A DNA stretch of 64,000 nt, taken from assembly GCA_900472785.1 (NCBI GenBank), contig UCJH01000018.1, positions 1 through 64,000 of the forward strand, given 5' to 3'. The notes below the pieces were generated by a model. That model was not told the origin of the DNA, did no database searches, and saw nothing but the letters and a program-made list of their open reading frames with translations. The translations under genes were made by a program, and so were the position numbers. The DNA is from Hyphomicrobiales bacterium (GTDB taxonomy: Bacteria; Pseudomonadota; Alphaproteobacteria; Rhizobiales; Rhizobiaceae). This document shows positions 36,011 to 46,178 of this stretch, piece after piece (position 1 is the stretch's first letter; each line of letters begins with the position of its first letter).

Positions 36011-36709
36011 TTATATCCGGCGGAAGGTGAGGTAGGCGGACTTGCGGCCTTCGCGCCGTGCCTTGGCCTCGTAGCGCGTGCTCGGCCAGCCCGCATAGGG
36101 CGTCAGCCAATCGGCGGCATTCTCCGCCGTCCATTCGAACGCCGCGTGATCGCGGCAATGCGAGAGCGTCCAGTTGACATAGGTGTCGATGTCGGAGGCG
36201 AAGCAGAACACACCCCCGGATTTCAGCACACGTGCGAATCGGTCGAGATTGACCGGTGATACAAAACGGCGCTTCCAGTGCCTGCGCTTCGGCCAGGGAT
36301 CCGGATAGAGCAGATCGATCTGGTCGAGGCAGGCATCCGGCAGCCAGTCCAGCACCTGGGTCGCATCGTCGTCATGCAGCCGGATATTGACCGCGCCCTT
36401 GGCTTCGATCTGGCCGACAAGCTTGGCCATCGAATTGACGAAGGGCTCGACGCCGATGAAGCCTGTGGACGGGTTTTCCACCGCCCGGTGGATGAGATGC
36501 TCGCCGCCACCGAAACCGATTTCCATGCGCATACGCTCAACGTCGTGGGCAAACAGGCTGGTGATGTCGTCCGGGGCGGGCGACGTCAGGTCGACCCGGA
36601 AAGCCGGCAGCAGCGTCTCCAGATGCGCCGCCTGCTGGGTGCGCAGCGGCTTTCCCTTGCGACGTCCGAAAAAGGCCTCGGTGGCGCGGTTGCGGTGCTG
36701 TTCGGTCAT
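36011..36709 (-). CDS. trmB: tRNA (guanine-N7)-methyltransferase
   Basis: A 232-residue SAM-dependent enzyme that makes m7G46 in tRNA. The SAM site is [10 protein letters not shown], and the family's substrate motif is [11 protein letters not shown]; a C-terminal [12 protein letters not shown] is also typical. The ATG at 36,709 (MTEQHRNR) was chosen over an upstream in-frame codon at 36,739 that extends into the metK leader side. It lies 96 bases downstream of metK on the same strand, and may be cotranscribed. Confidence 0.97.
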   Translation of the reverse strand: MTEQHRNRATEAFFGRRKGKPLRTQQAAHLETLLPAFRVDLTSPAPDDITSLFAHDVERMRMEIGFGGGEHLIHRAVENPSTGFIGVEPFVNSMAKLVGQIEAKGAVNIRLHDDDATQVLDWLPDACLDQIDLLYPDPWPKRRHWKRRFVSPVNLDRFARVLKSGGVFCFASDIDTYVNWTLSHCRDHAAFEWTAENAADWLTPYAGWPSTRYEAKARREGRKSAYLTFRRI

Positions 36710-36805
36710 GTTTGGTCTTTCACATGCAAAAGCGGACATTTCCGTCCGGAAACATCCGCTTTACAATTTCATGGCCCGGTGCGTCTACAGCACCACAGCC
36801 GTGTT

Positions 36806-38068
36806 TCAGCCCTTGATCGCATCCTTGAGCGGCTTGACGAGGTCAAGCTTCTCCCAGGAGAAGGAACCGTCGCGGCCGGCCTTGCGGCCGAAATGGCCGT
36901 AGGCCGCAGTCTTGGCGTAGATCGGCTTGTTGAGATCGAGATGACGGCGGATGCCCGATGGCGACAGGTCCATCGTCTTGCGGATCGCGTCTTCGACCTG
37001 ATCCTCGGTCACCTTGCCGGTGCCGTGCAGATCGACATAGATCGATAGCGGCTGGGCAACACCGATCGCATAGGCGATCTGGATCGTGCAACGATCGGAC
37101 AGTCCGGCGGCGACGACGTTCTTGGCGAGGTAGCGCGCAGCATAGGCGGCCGAGCGGTCGACCTTGGTCGTGTCCTTGCCGGAGAATGCACCGCCGCCGT
37201 GCGGGGCAGCGCCGCCATACGTGTCGACGATGATCTTGCGGCCGGTCAGGCCTGCGTCGCCATCGGGGCCGCCGATCACAAACTTGCCGGTCGGATTGAT
37301 GTACCAGTTGCAATCATCGGCAATGGCGATGTCATGCAGCGCTTCGCGGATATAGGGCTCGACGACGCTGCGAACCTTGGCCGAATCCCAGCTCTCTTCC
37401 AGGTGCTGGGTCGACAGCACGATGGAGGTCACTTCGGAGGGCTTGCCGTCGACGTAGCGGACCGTCACCTGGCTCTTGGCATCGGGACCGAGGCGGCCGG
37501 CTTCGCCGACGCCCTTCTTGCGGGCGGTCGCAAGCAGATCGAGAATACGGTGCGAATAATAGATCGGCGCCGGCATGAGTTCCGCCGTTTCCTTGCAGGC
37601 GTAGCCGAACATGATGCCCTGGTCGCCGGCACCTTCATCGCCCTGCTTGTCGGCGGCGTTGTCCACGCCCTGGGCGATATCGGCCGACTGCGGATGCAGC
37701 AGAACGTCGATCTTGGCGGTCTTCCAGTGGAAGCCGGCCTGCTCGTAGCCGATCTCGCGGATCGCCTTGCGGGCGGCGGACTTGAATTTCGAAGGATTAA
37801 TGACCGGGTGGCCGGCCGCATCCTTGACGACGTTGCCGTCCTTGTCCTTCTTCAAAAGCGTGTCCGGCACGCGGACTTCACCGGCGATCACGACGCGGTT
37901 GGTGGTTGCCAGCGTTTCGCAGGCAATGCGCACGCCCCAGGGGTCGACACCCGTCTTGGCAGCTTCACGGTAAACAAGATCGACGATTTCGTCAGAAATC
38001 CGGTCACATACTTTATCCGGATGGCCTTCTGCCACGGATTCACTCGTAAACAGGTAGTTGGCGCGCAT
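36806..38068 (-). CDS. metK: S-adenosylmethionine synthetase
   Basis: A 420-residue enzyme making SAM from methionine and ATP. Motifs seen are [19 protein letters not shown] near the N-terminus (metal and ATP site), the hexapeptide GAGDQG, and [16 protein letters not shown] for the P loop. Its length, slightly above the Escherichia coli enzyme, is usual in Rhizobiales. The leader contains an imperfect AT-rich palindrome at 38,143-38,158, and no SAM-II riboswitch pattern was found. Confidence 0.98.
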   Translation of the reverse strand: MRANYLFTSESVAEGHPDKVCDRISDEIVDLVYREAAKTGVDPWGVRIACETLATTNRVVIAGEVRVPDTLLKKDKDGNVVKDAAGHPVINPSKFKSAARKAIREIGYEQAGFHWKTAKIDVLLHPQSADIAQGVDNAADKQGDEGAGDQGIMFGYACKETAELMPAPIYYSHRILDLLATARKKGVGEAGRLGPDAKSQVTVRYVDGKPSEVTSIVLSTQHLEESWDSAKVRSVVEPYIREALHDIAIADDCNWYINPTGKFVIGGPDGDAGLTGRKIIVDTYGGAAPHGGGAFSGKDTTKVDRSAAYAARYLAKNVVAAGLSDRCTIQIAYAIGVAQPLSIYVDLHGTGKVTEDQVEDAIRKTMDLSPSGIRRHLDLNKPIYAKTAAYGHFGRKAGRDGSFSWEKLDLVKPLKDAIKG

Positions 38069-38142
38069 GCGGGAAGTCCCCTCAATGAAAAAGCTTTGAC
38101 CGTGTTAGTGAGTTTGGCGCCAAAAAACAAGCACACAAGGAC

Positions 38143-38158
38143 ATAAATATATCTTTAT
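38143..38158. promoter_or_regulatory. AT-rich imperfect palindrome upstream of metK
   Basis: ATAAATATATCTTTAT matches its reverse complement at 14 of 16 positions, 75-90 bases upstream of the metK start, in otherwise GC-rich DNA. It looks like an operator of a dimeric regulator. A SahR-type regulator of the SAM cycle is a possibility from knowledge of other proteobacteria; this is inference. Confidence 0.4.
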
Positions 38159-38208
38159 ATCGACTTGTAGAAACAACTGTTGGTCCACCGACGGCGCGCC
38201 CCGGACAT

Positions 38209-38238
38209 AAAAAAAGCGGCTATCAGGCCGCTTTTTTT
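38209..38238 (-). terminator. Intrinsic terminator after the PraR-like regulator gene
   Basis: A GCGGC/GCCGC core stem (38216-38220 with 38227-38231) extended by A/T pairs and a long T run on either strand lies 21 bases after the regulator's stop codon. It separates that gene from metK. Confidence 0.85.
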
Positions 38239-38259
38239 CAATTCTGGCTTGCGCCAGCC

Positions 38260-38679
38260 TTATTCGGCTTCCGCTTCGGCAGCGAGCGCCTTGACGAGAT
38301 CGACGAGCTTCCGCCGCACCTTGGGGTCGGCAATCTTCACGAAGGCGCGGTTGAGCTGCAGGCCTTCGGACGAGGACAGGAAATCCACGACATAATTCGA
38401 GCTCGAAGCTTCCGCCATGCCGGTCGTGCCCGAGGCGTTATCGCCCGGTGCATCTTCGAAGAAGAAGGAGACCGGAACATTCAGGATGCTGGAAATGTTC
38501 TGGAGACGGCTGGCGCCGACGCGGTTGGTGCCCTTCTCGTATTTCTGGATCTGCTGGAAGGTAATGCCGAGGCTTTCGCCGAGTTTTTCCTGGCTCATGC
38601 CCAGCATGGTGCGGCGAAGGCGAATCCGGCTGCCGACATGAATGTCGATGGGATTCGGCTTCTTTTTATTTTCGATCAT
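38260..38679 (-). CDS. praR: XRE-family regulator, PraR/PhrR-like
   Basis: A 139-residue regulator with an N-terminal helix-turn-helix of the Cro/cI type (residues about 14-68: RIRLRRTMLGMSQEKLGESL then FQQIQKYEKGTNRVGASRL) and a C-terminal helical tail ending ALAAEAEAE. It has the form of the PraR/PhrR regulators of rhizobia, which repress quorum-sensing and surface genes and respond to acid; the symbol is given on overall likeness and is tentative. It lies between lnt and metK on the same strand, with its own terminator. Confidence 0.8.
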   Translation of the reverse strand: MIENKKKPNPIDIHVGSRIRLRRTMLGMSQEKLGESLGITFQQIQKYEKGTNRVGASRLQNISSILNVPVSFFFEDAPGDNASGTTGMAEASSSNYVVDFLSSSEGLQLNRAFVKIADPKVRRKLVDLVKALAAEAEAE

Positions 38680-38835
38680 GACGTTGTCCTAACACGCAAT
38701 GTTTCTGTTGCCCCATGAACCTTGGACGTTTGCATAGAGCACACTACACGCCACGTTGTGCAATCGAATGAAACGGCCCCTAACTCTGGTGAAGATCGAT
38801 GGCTGACACCACTATGCAATTTTAGGGGTTTTTGG

Positions 38836-40431
38836 TCAATTATCCCTAAAAACAAAACCACTGCGGGAAAACAACGCAACCGATAGACTCATAAATACCA
38901 GAAACCAGAAAATCCTGCTTCGCTCTGCAGGCGGGACCATCACAGCGGTCTTTCCCGGCAAAATTGTGTCCACAAAACCCTTTCCGTTGTAGGAAAGACC
39001 GGACACCACCGTACCGCGTGCATCCACCACCGCAGAAATTCCGCTGTTTGCGGCACGGATGAGCGGCATGCCGTTCTCGACGGCGCGCACCTGCGCCTGA
39101 TGGAAATGCTGATAGGGGCCCGGCGTGTTTCCAAACCAGGCATCGTTGGTGATGTTGAGCAAAGCCTCGGTCGACAGCGCTCCGTCGCCGATCTCATCCG
39201 GGAAGATCGCCTCGTAGCAGATCAGCGGATAGAGCGTCCGGCCGCCCGGCAAGGTCAGCAACGAACGCGTCACCGCGGCGGAAAAGCCGCCGGGCATGGC
39301 GGCCGCGATCGCATTCAGGCCGAAGGACGACAGTGCATCCTCGAAAGGCAGATATTCGCCGAAAGGCACCAGATGCACCTTGTCGGCCGCGCCGACGATC
39401 TGTCCGCGATCATCGATCGCATAGATGGAGTTGTAGTAGCGCGGCGGCAGCCCTGCCCCGGCATCCTCGGCGCGCACGGCACCGGCGATCAGGATCTGCC
39501 CGTCCTGCAATATGTCGGAGATACGCAGCAGGGCATCGGGATTTTCGGTGAGGATGAAGGGAACGGAGGTTTCCGGCCAGACGACGATATCGGGACGTTT
39601 TCCAGCCGTCTCGGGCGCAGCGGCTGTCAGGGCCAGATGCGCCTCGAAAATCGTTGTTCTTTCAGTATCATCGAGCTTCTTCGCCTGGTCGATGACCGGC
39701 TGGACGAGACGGACCACGGTTTGCGGATCCGATGGTTGCGGCCCGGGTTGCTGCATCGTCCATGCGCCATAGCCGAGATGCGCGCAGACGAGCAGGACGG
39801 CAAGGGCAATCCCCGGAAACCGCCCCTTGCGTGTCGCGACAAGCGCCGGAGCGGCAAAAACGAAAACGGAGAGCAGGTTCATTGTGGACATGCCGACAAT
39901 GCCGGCCGACTGCATCATCAATGGTACCGGCATTGCCGCATAGCCGATCGCGTTCCAGGGAAAGCCGGTCAGCAGAAAGCCGCGCAGCCATTCCGCAAGG
40001 CCGAAGGCGACCGCGAGCGCCGCGATGCGCCCCATGCCGTCCGACCAGATCGACCGGGCAACGGCGGCCGCCAACCCGTAATAGATGGCAAGCACCGCCG
40101 GCAGGCCGACGACCGCCAAGGGCAAAGCCCAAGCGAATTCATCCGCCTCGACCAGAAGCGCATTGCCAAGCCACCAGAGCCCGCCGAGGAAATAACCGAA
40201 CCCGAACCACCAGCCGATGGCAAATGCCGGGAAGGAGCGCCGGACAATCCCCGCATCGGGATTGCCGGAAGCACCGTCGAGCAGCCAGACCAGAAGGGTG
40301 AAGGATAGAAAAGGGGCGGCAAATATGCCCAGGGGAGGTAAGGCCAGGACTGCGAAGGTACCGGCCAAAAATGCAACCAGTGCGCGTCTCCATCCCGACA
40401 ACAGCATGATGCCGCCAGCAAGCCGTTCCAT
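38836..40431 (-). CDS. lnt: Apolipoprotein N-acyltransferase
   Basis: A 531-residue inner-membrane enzyme that adds the third acyl chain to lipoproteins. There are about seven N-terminal membrane helices (to about residue 205), then a nitrilase-fold periplasmic domain with the catalytic Glu (WPETSVPF), Lys (DKVHLVPFGEYLPF) and Cys (LICYEAIFP), and a last membrane helix (IFWFLVFMSLSVAL). GGGGGAA lies 6 bases before the ATG at 40,431. It is in the same direction as corC, as in most proteobacteria. Confidence 0.97.
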   Translation of the reverse strand: MERLAGGIMLLSGWRRALVAFLAGTFAVLALPPLGIFAAPFLSFTLLVWLLDGASGNPDAGIVRRSFPAFAIGWWFGFGYFLGGLWWLGNALLVEADEFAWALPLAVVGLPAVLAIYYGLAAAVARSIWSDGMGRIAALAVAFGLAEWLRGFLLTGFPWNAIGYAAMPVPLMMQSAGIVGMSTMNLLSVFVFAAPALVATRKGRFPGIALAVLLVCAHLGYGAWTMQQPGPQPSDPQTVVRLVQPVIDQAKKLDDTERTTIFEAHLALTAAAPETAGKRPDIVVWPETSVPFILTENPDALLRISDILQDGQILIAGAVRAEDAGAGLPPRYYNSIYAIDDRGQIVGAADKVHLVPFGEYLPFEDALSSFGLNAIAAAMPGGFSAAVTRSLLTLPGGRTLYPLICYEAIFPDEIGDGALSTEALLNITNDAWFGNTPGPYQHFHQAQVRAVENGMPLIRAANSGISAVVDARGTVVSGLSYNGKGFVDTILPGKTAVMVPPAERSRIFWFLVFMSLSVALFSRSGFVFRDN

Positions 40432-40570
40432 GCAGTTCCCCCAATTTTGCGCAATCTGTCCGGCCGGAATGGCGGACAGGATCAACAGGCGTGGCGACCG
40501 CCGACCGAATCAATCGTTCGCAGTCTTCCAAAAAAGTGAATGTTTGTCCTGCCCGAGGAAGCCGATCCGG

Positions 40571-41737
40571 CTATTCGTCGGCGGTCGTTTCGCCCTGACG
40601 GGCGGTATGGGACGTTTTGTCCTGAGCTGGCGCGGCCTCTTCGCCCCTTGCCGGCATGCGGCGGCGCGCCGGCGGACGCTTGCGAATGATTCGGACACGC
40701 TTGACCCGGCGCGGATCGGCGTCGAGAACCTGGAATTCGAAGCCCGGCAGCGCCTGAACGACTTCGCCCCGCGCCGGAATCCGTCCGAGCGAGGCAAAGA
40801 CCAGCCCGCCCAGCGTATCGACATCCTCCAGCTGCTCGCGAACATCGAAATCCGGGCCGATCGCCGCGGCGATCTCCTCAAGTTCGACCCGGGCATCGGC
40901 GACGAAAACGTCATCCGACGTCTTGGCGAACATCACCTCTTCATCGTCATGCTCATCCTCGATATCGCCGACGACCATTTCGACGATGTCTTCGAGCGAA
41001 GCGAGACCGTCGGTACCGCCATATTCGTCGATCACCAGCGCCATCTGGATACGGGCCGCCTGCATGCGCTGCATGAGGTCCGATGCATGCATGGACGGCG
41101 GCACGAACAGGACCTGCCGGATGATGCCGGCTTCCTCGACGGTTTTCGAAAGATCGACGCGGGCGAGATCAAAGCCGGCCTTCGGCTGACGCGGCACTGG
41201 CTTGTCGGACTTCTCGCCCGCGGCAGCCACCGCGGCGGCCGTAGCCTTCGCACCACTGCGACGCTTGTTGCGCGCCTGCTTTGCCACATAGGACAGAAGA
41301 TCGCGGATGTGCACCATGCCGCGCGGGTCGTCGAGGCTGTCGCTGTAGACCGGCATGCGCGAGCGGCCGGATTCCTCGAAAATGATCATCAATTCGCCGA
41401 TGGTGATATCGAGATCGACGGCCTCGATATCGGCGCGCGGCACCATCACATCCTCGACGCGGACTTCGCGGAAGCGCAGGATGTTGTTGAGCATGGCGCG
41501 CTCGGCCGGGGAAAAGGCCGTGTCGCTGCCGTTGTCCGTCATCAGCGCGTCGGCAAGATCTTCGCGCAGGCTGGCGCCGTTGGGGCTGCGCCATATCCGC
41601 GCCGCACGTGACCAGAAGGAGGATGATCGACTGCCGCCCTCGGATTTCTGGGCAGCACTACTACTGCCTGCTTCGCCTTCCGAGGCTTCCGCCCCGTCTG
41701 TATCAGCCACCACGGACTGCGCTCTAAATTCGCTCAT
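40571..41737 (-). CDS. corC: CBS-domain protein CorC/TlyC family
   Basis: A 388-residue cytoplasmic protein with an acidic, low-complexity N-terminus, two CBS domains (around VEDVMVPRADIEAVD and VLFVPPSMHASDL with VIDEYGGTDGLASLEDIVE) and a C-terminal transporter-associated domain. A long Ala/Lys-rich linker separates the CBS motifs. No membrane DUF21 segment is present. The family is linked to magnesium/cobalt efflux and to cell-envelope integrity; the role is not certain. It lies 12 bases after ybeY on the same strand. Confidence 0.93.
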   Translation of the reverse strand: MSEFRAQSVVADTDGAEASEGEAGSSSAAQKSEGGSRSSSFWSRAARIWRSPNGASLREDLADALMTDNGSDTAFSPAERAMLNNILRFREVRVEDVMVPRADIEAVDLDITIGELMIIFEESGRSRMPVYSDSLDDPRGMVHIRDLLSYVAKQARNKRRSGAKATAAAVAAAGEKSDKPVPRQPKAGFDLARVDLSKTVEEAGIIRQVLFVPPSMHASDLMQRMQAARIQMALVIDEYGGTDGLASLEDIVEMVVGDIEDEHDDEEVMFAKTSDDVFVADARVELEEIAAAIGPDFDVREQLEDVDTLGGLVFASLGRIPARGEVVQALPGFEFQVLDADPRRVKRVRIIRKRPPARRRMPARGEEAAPAQDKTSHTARQGETTADE

Positions 41738-41749
41738 CGTTCCAAACTG

Positions 41750-42256
41750 TCATATCGGGTCGGTGTCCCCGTAGGGATCAGATAAACCAAGGCTCGCCAA
41801 AATGCGAGTCTCAAGGTTCTCCATTCTTTCCGCATCGTCCGGTTCGATGTGATCATAGCCGAAAAGATGCAAAAATCCATGCACGAGAAGATGGGTCAGA
41901 TGTGCGTCGAAGGGCTTGTCCAGCTCTTGCGCCTCGCGCACCAGCGTCTCATGCGCGAGGATGATATCACCGAGCATGGGGCCGGGACGCTTTCCCGGCG
42001 TGATCGGATAGGCGGGAAAGGAAAGCACGTTGGTGGGCTTGTCCTGACTGCGCCACTCAGCGTTGATCGCCCGGATGGCGGCATCGTCGGTAAACACCAG
42101 CGACACCTCGGTCGGCATCTTCGGAAACGGCTGCTTCTCCACACGTTTCAGGAATGCGGCGCTCCCGCCCAGCACCCTTTGGCACAGAGTGTCGAGTTCT
42201 TCCTCGGAGGGCCAAGCACCCTCCTCCACGCTGATCTGAATATCCAGGGCCGTCAT
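41750..42256 (-). CDS. ybeY: Endoribonuclease YbeY
   Basis: A 168-residue zinc-dependent RNase for 16S rRNA maturation and ribosome quality control. The H-x3-H-x5-H metal motif is HGFLHLFGYDH with His126, His130 and His136, and NVLSFP is also seen. It is 17 bases downstream of phoH and 12 bases before corC, so it belongs to the miaB-phoH-ybeY-corC-lnt group. Family length is normal. Confidence 0.97.
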   Translation of the reverse strand: MTALDIQISVEEGAWPSEEELDTLCQRVLGGSAAFLKRVEKQPFPKMPTEVSLVFTDDAAIRAINAEWRSQDKPTNVLSFPAYPITPGKRPGPMLGDIILAHETLVREAQELDKPFDAHLTHLLVHGFLHLFGYDHIEPDDAERMENLETRILASLGLSDPYGDTDPI

Positions 42257-42273
42257 GGCTGTCGGCGGCCGCC

Positions 42274-43329
42274 TCAGCGGTCGCCCTGCTCGCTTTCGTC
42301 ATGAACGGCGGTCTGCGCCTCATAGGCACGCACGATGCGGGCGACCATCGGATGGCGAACGACATCGACATCCTTGAACCGCGTGACCGCGACGCCCTCG
42401 ACCCCCTTGAGGATCTGCAGCGCCTCGACCAGGCCGGACTTGACGCCGCGCGGAAGGTCGACCTGGCTCGGATCGCCGGTCACGATCATGCGGCCGTTTT
42501 CGCCGAGACGCGTCAGAAACATCTTCATCTGCATGGATGTCGTGTTTTGCGCCTCGTCGAGGATGACGACGGCATTGCCGAGCGTGCGGCCGCGCATGAA
42601 GGCGAGCGGAGCAATTTCGATGACACCGGCGGTGATCGCACGCTCGACCTTGTCGCCAGGCATCATGTCGTAGAGGGCATCATAGAGCGGACGCAGATAG
42701 GGATCGACCTTGTCCTTCATGTCGCCGGGCAGGAAGCCAAGCCGTTCGCCGGCCTCGACGGCCGGGCGCGACAGCACGATGCGGTCAACCGCGCCGCGTT
42801 CCAGAAGCTGTGCCGCATGGGCGACGGCGAGATAGGTCTTGCCGGTGCCGGCCGGGCCGACGCCGAAGACGAGCTCGGAGCGTTCCAGCGCCCGCATGTA
42901 GACGTCCTGCGTCGGCGTGCGGGCCGCGATGGTCTTCTTGCGGGTGGAGATTTGCGCGAGGTTCAGCTTGGCCTTGCGCTCCATGGTCGGCAGTTGCAGC
43001 TGGTCGTCGGCTGCCATCGCCATGCGGATCGCGCCTTCGACATCGGAGGTTTCGATCGACCCGCCATTTTGCAGCCGTCCATAGAGATAATCGAGTGCGC
43101 GCCGGGCCTGATTGGTCGCGGGAATATCGCCGGAGATGGAAACGGAATTGCCGCGCGGACGCGCATCGACATGCAGCCGCTCTTCGATCAGCTTGAGGTT
43201 CTGATCGAACTGACCGAACAGTTCGCTGGCATACCGGTTATTCTCGAATGTCAGCACGAAGTGATTGGCGTCTGTCGCAGATGTCTTTGACTGGCGCGGC
43301 GAGGATGAAACCAATTCGTGTCCGTTCAA
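42274..43329 (-). CDS. phoH: PhoH family ATPase
   Basis: A 351-residue P-loop ATPase of the PhoH family. Walker A GPAGTGKT is at residues 158-165, the family motif RPAVEAGERLGFLPGD follows near 200, and Walker B VVILDEAQNTT near 255. An N-terminal KH-like region (about 25-100) is seen. Its enzymology is only partly known; it is always next to ybeY and is thought to act in RNA metabolism. It lies 30 bases downstream of miaB. Confidence 0.95.
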   Translation of the reverse strand: MNGHELVSSSPRQSKTSATDANHFVLTFENNRYASELFGQFDQNLKLIEERLHVDARPRGNSVSISGDIPATNQARRALDYLYGRLQNGGSIETSDVEGAIRMAMAADDQLQLPTMERKAKLNLAQISTRKKTIAARTPTQDVYMRALERSELVFGVGPAGTGKTYLAVAHAAQLLERGAVDRIVLSRPAVEAGERLGFLPGDMKDKVDPYLRPLYDALYDMMPGDKVERAITAGVIEIAPLAFMRGRTLGNAVVILDEAQNTTSMQMKMFLTRLGENGRMIVTGDPSQVDLPRGVKSGLVEALQILKGVEGVAVTRFKDVDVVRHPMVARIVRAYEAQTAVHDESEQGDR

Positions 43330-43359
43330 GCGGTCAGGCTCCTTTGCGTGAACAGGCCC

Positions 43360-44760
43360 CTAGCTGATCGTCTCGGCGAAAAGGCTGTTGGGGCCAGCAC
43401 CGGTGATTCGTACCTTTATAATGTCACCGATTTGCGATGCTTTTGCATCAACATTCACAGACTGCAGCCATGGCGAGCGCCCGATCAACTGCCCCGACAT
43501 GCGGCCCGGCTTCTCCAGAAGCAGGTCGATTTCGCGTCCGATACAGGCCTCAGCAAAGGCCCGCTGCTGGGAAAGAAGCAAGTCCTGCAATCTTTCCAAA
43601 CGCTTGGCTTTGACGTCTTCCGGCACTTGGCCATCAAGGTCGGCGCCTGGCGTGCCGGGACGGGTCGAATATTTGAACGAAAATGCCTGTGCATAACCGA
43701 TGGTCTCGACCAGCCGCATCGTGTCCTCGAAGTCTTCGTCGGTCTCCCCCGGGAAGCCGACGATGAAATCGCCGGACATGGCGATATCCGGACGGGCCGC
43801 CTTGATCCGCTCGACCAGCGCAATGTATTCGGCCGTCGTGTGGCGCCGGTTCATGGCTTTCAGGATGCGATCGGAGCCCGACTGGATCGGCAGGTGCAGA
43901 TAGGGCATCAGTTGCGGCAGGTCGCGATGCGCCTCGATCAGCGTGGCGTCCATGTCGCGCGGATGGCTCGTGGTGTAGCGCAGGCGCGCAAGACCGTCGA
44001 TTTCGGCCAGTCGATGCAGAAGCTCGCCCAGCCCCCATTCCGCGCCATCGGCGCCGACGCCATGCCAGGCATTGACGTTCTGTCCGAGCAGGGTGATTTC
44101 CCGAACGCCGGCCTCGACCAGCTTGCTCGCCTCAGCCATGATCTGGGCAACAGGTCGAGACACTTCCGAGCCGCGCGTATAGGGAACGACGCAGAAGGTG
44201 CAGAACTTGTCGCAGCCTTCCTGCACGGTTAGGAATGCTGTCACGCCTCGCGCCCTGGTCTTTGCCTTGTCCGGCGACGGCAGATGTTCGAACTTGTCCT
44301 CGATGGCATAGTCGGTTTCCAGCACGCGCTCGCCGCGCCGCACGCGCTTCAGGGCGTCGGGAAGCCGGTGGTAGGTCTGCGGCCCGATGACGAGATCGAC
44401 GGCCGGCGCCCGGCGGAGAATTTCGTCGCCCTCGGCCTGCGCCACGCAGCCGGCAACGCCGATCATCATCTCGCGACCCTCGCCGGCCTTTTTCTTCTTC
44501 AGGTCGCGCAGGCGCCCGAGCGCCGAATAGACCTTTTCGGCTGCCTTCTCGCGGATGTGACAGGTATTCAGCAGGACAAGATCGGCGTCTTCCATAACGT
44601 CGGTCGAGACATAGCCGTCCTTGGCCAGCGCGTCCGTCATCCGGTCGGAATCGTAGACGTTCATCTGACAGCCGTAGGTCTTGACGAAAACCTTGCGGAC
44701 CGGCGGGATTTCCGCAGCCGTTTCGGGCTTTGCGGACAAAATGGCGATTTCCTGTGTCAT
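43360..44760 (-). CDS. miaB: tRNA-2-methylthio-N6-dimethylallyladenosine synthase
   Basis: A 466-residue radical-SAM enzyme that adds the methylthio group at A37 of tRNA. The N-terminal cluster uses Cys31, Cys67 and Cys105 (YGCQMN, NTCHIRE, AGCVAQ); the radical SAM cluster uses CDKFCTFC (183, 187, 190). A TRAM domain occupies the last 65 residues or so. The ATG at 44,760 has AAGGAA 7 bases upstream; a longer in-frame extension has no similarity. Confidence 0.97.
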   Translation of the reverse strand: MTQEIAILSAKPETAAEIPPVRKVFVKTYGCQMNVYDSDRMTDALAKDGYVSTDVMEDADLVLLNTCHIREKAAEKVYSALGRLRDLKKKKAGEGREMMIGVAGCVAQAEGDEILRRAPAVDLVIGPQTYHRLPDALKRVRRGERVLETDYAIEDKFEHLPSPDKAKTRARGVTAFLTVQEGCDKFCTFCVVPYTRGSEVSRPVAQIMAEASKLVEAGVREITLLGQNVNAWHGVGADGAEWGLGELLHRLAEIDGLARLRYTTSHPRDMDATLIEAHRDLPQLMPYLHLPIQSGSDRILKAMNRRHTTAEYIALVERIKAARPDIAMSGDFIVGFPGETDEDFEDTMRLVETIGYAQAFSFKYSTRPGTPGADLDGQVPEDVKAKRLERLQDLLLSQQRAFAEACIGREIDLLLEKPGRMSGQLIGRSPWLQSVNVDAKASQIGDIIKVRITGAGPNSLFAETIS

Positions 44761-44815
44761 GGCCGGTTCCTTAGAGCAACGAGGGCCAAAATTGAAGCCC
44801 CCTCCTGCCGGCGCT

Positions 44816-45604
44816 TCAGCGCCCGCGCAGCTTGAGGCCAAGCATCGCGCGTATTCGCGTCTCGATCTCGCGGCTGACCTGCTTGCGATTGCTTGTTGCG
44901 GTATAGGTGACCTCTTCGCCGAACGTGACATCGACGTCCATGGCCCCCTCGCGCAGGACGCCGATCAGATGCGGTGCGAGGCCGATATCGCCCGGCCAGG
45001 CCGCCACCGGCCGGTGATACCGCCCCATCGGCATGCCGTGAATACCGGTATAGGCGATCGCCACCGGCTGGACATGCACGACGCCGGTCGGCGAGTGCGG
45101 AACGGCAGAGGCCGCAGCGCCGAACAGCGAGGTTTTCACTTCCAGCAACCGGTTGCCGTCCGAGGTCGTCCCCTCGGGGAAGAGGACGACGATCTCGCCG
45201 GCCGCCAGCCGCTGGCCGATCTCGTTCACCTGCGTGCCGGTGGTGCGCTTGTGATCGCGATCGATGAAGATGGTTGCCTGCAATCGGGCGAGAAGGCCGA
45301 AGACCGGCCATTTTTTTACATCCGACTTGGCGACGAAAACCACGTCGGCAATCGAGCCCAGCACAAGAATGTCTTTCCAGGTTGCATGGTTCGAGACGAG
45401 AAGCAGCGGCCGCTGCCGATCGGGCGCGCCGTGAACCTTCACGCGAATGCCGACCAGCGCGCAGGCCAGCCGATGCCAGTAGCGTGGCAAGGTCCGGCGG
45501 GCGGGTCGGTCGAGCCAGAGCAGCAGCACTTGCAGCGGCGCCAGAACCAGCGTCGCCAGCGACAGGAGAAGCATCGCCAGGATGATGCGCGTCCAGTTGA
45601 TCAC
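44816..45604 (-). CDS. plsC: 1-acyl-sn-glycerol-3-phosphate acyltransferase
   Basis: A 262-residue inner-membrane acyltransferase for phosphatidic-acid synthesis. One N-terminal membrane helix (about residues 5-30) precedes the catalytic NHATWKD (H-x4-D) and the substrate motif [17 protein letters not shown] is also seen. The best start is a GTG at 45,604, since relatives begin at this point with TRIILAM-like sequence; a GTG at 45,637 is possible. It is 55 bases upstream of miaB. OlsA-type activity in ornithine-lipid synthesis cannot be excluded. Confidence 0.92.
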   Translation of the reverse strand: MINWTRIILAMLLLSLATLVLAPLQVLLLWLDRPARRTLPRYWHRLACALVGIRVKVHGAPDRQRPLLLVSNHATWKDILVLGSIADVVFVAKSDVKKWPVFGLLARLQATIFIDRDHKRTTGTQVNEIGQRLAAGEIVVLFPEGTTSDGNRLLEVKTSLFGAAASAVPHSPTGVVHVQPVAIAYTGIHGMPMGRYHRPVAAWPGDIGLAPHLIGVLREGAMDVDVTFGEEVTYTATSNRKQVSREIETRIRAMLGLKLRGR

Positions 45605-45679
45605 AAAGACGCCCTTCGCCCGCAGAACCGGCGGCACGACCGCGATGCAATGCGATCTCCTGCGAAACCGGCTTTCGAG

Positions 45680-46177
45680 CTAGGCAAGGTCGAGCCTCAT
45701 GACTAGGGCTGCCGTGCGGGCGCCGGCGGCGCTCTGGTAATAGGCGCGGCGCTCGCCGACCTTCAGGAAACCCAGCTTGCGGTACAGTCCCAGCGCCGCC
45801 GCATTGGTTTCGTCGACCTCCAGGAACATCGTCTCCGCATTCTTCGAACGCGCTTCGCGCACCGCCGCCTGCATCAGCCGCCAGCCAAGACCGGCGCGGC
45901 CATAGCGGCCGTCCACGCCGATCGTCAGGATTTCGGCCTCGCCGGCCGCAACGCGCGCCAGAACGAAGCCGGCTGTCACAGGGCGGCTCCCGGCGTTGCT
46001 CTGCCGTGCGACGAAACCGAAGACCGTGTTCTGCACGAGCAGCGCATGCAGTTCGCCGTCGCTCCAGGAGGGTGTGAAGCGCATTTTGTGAATGGCAGCC
46101 GCGCACGGCAGATCCGCCGTGTTCATGGCGAACATGTCGAATTCCGGCTTGCGAATGAAATAGTCCGTCAGTGACAT
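45680..46177 (-). CDS. rimI: GNAT acetyltransferase RimI-like
   Basis: A 165-residue N-acetyltransferase. The acetyl-CoA loop is VDGRYGRAGLGWRLM at about residues 88-102, then MFLEVDETNAAALGLYRKLGF. It is in the position and size of the RimI ribosomal-protein-alanine acetyltransferase. The ATG at 46,177 is two bases after the end of the tsaB stop codon, so translation is likely coupled; a TTG at 46,198 is less likely. It lies 75 bases upstream of plsC; no gene sits between. Confidence 0.92.
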   Translation of the reverse strand: MSLTDYFIRKPEFDMFAMNTADLPCAAAIHKMRFTPSWSDGELHALLVQNTVFGFVARQSNAGSRPVTAGFVLARVAAGEAEILTIGVDGRYGRAGLGWRLMQAAVREARSKNAETMFLEVDETNAAALGLYRKLGFLKVGERRAYYQSAAGARTAALVMRLDLA

Positions 46178-46178
46178 C

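Noticed and set aside
38069-38259. SAM-II or SAM/SAH riboswitch before metK
   Set aside because: The leader lacks the conserved core sequences and pseudoknot pairing of these riboswitches; only the AT palindrome and the praR terminator are visible.
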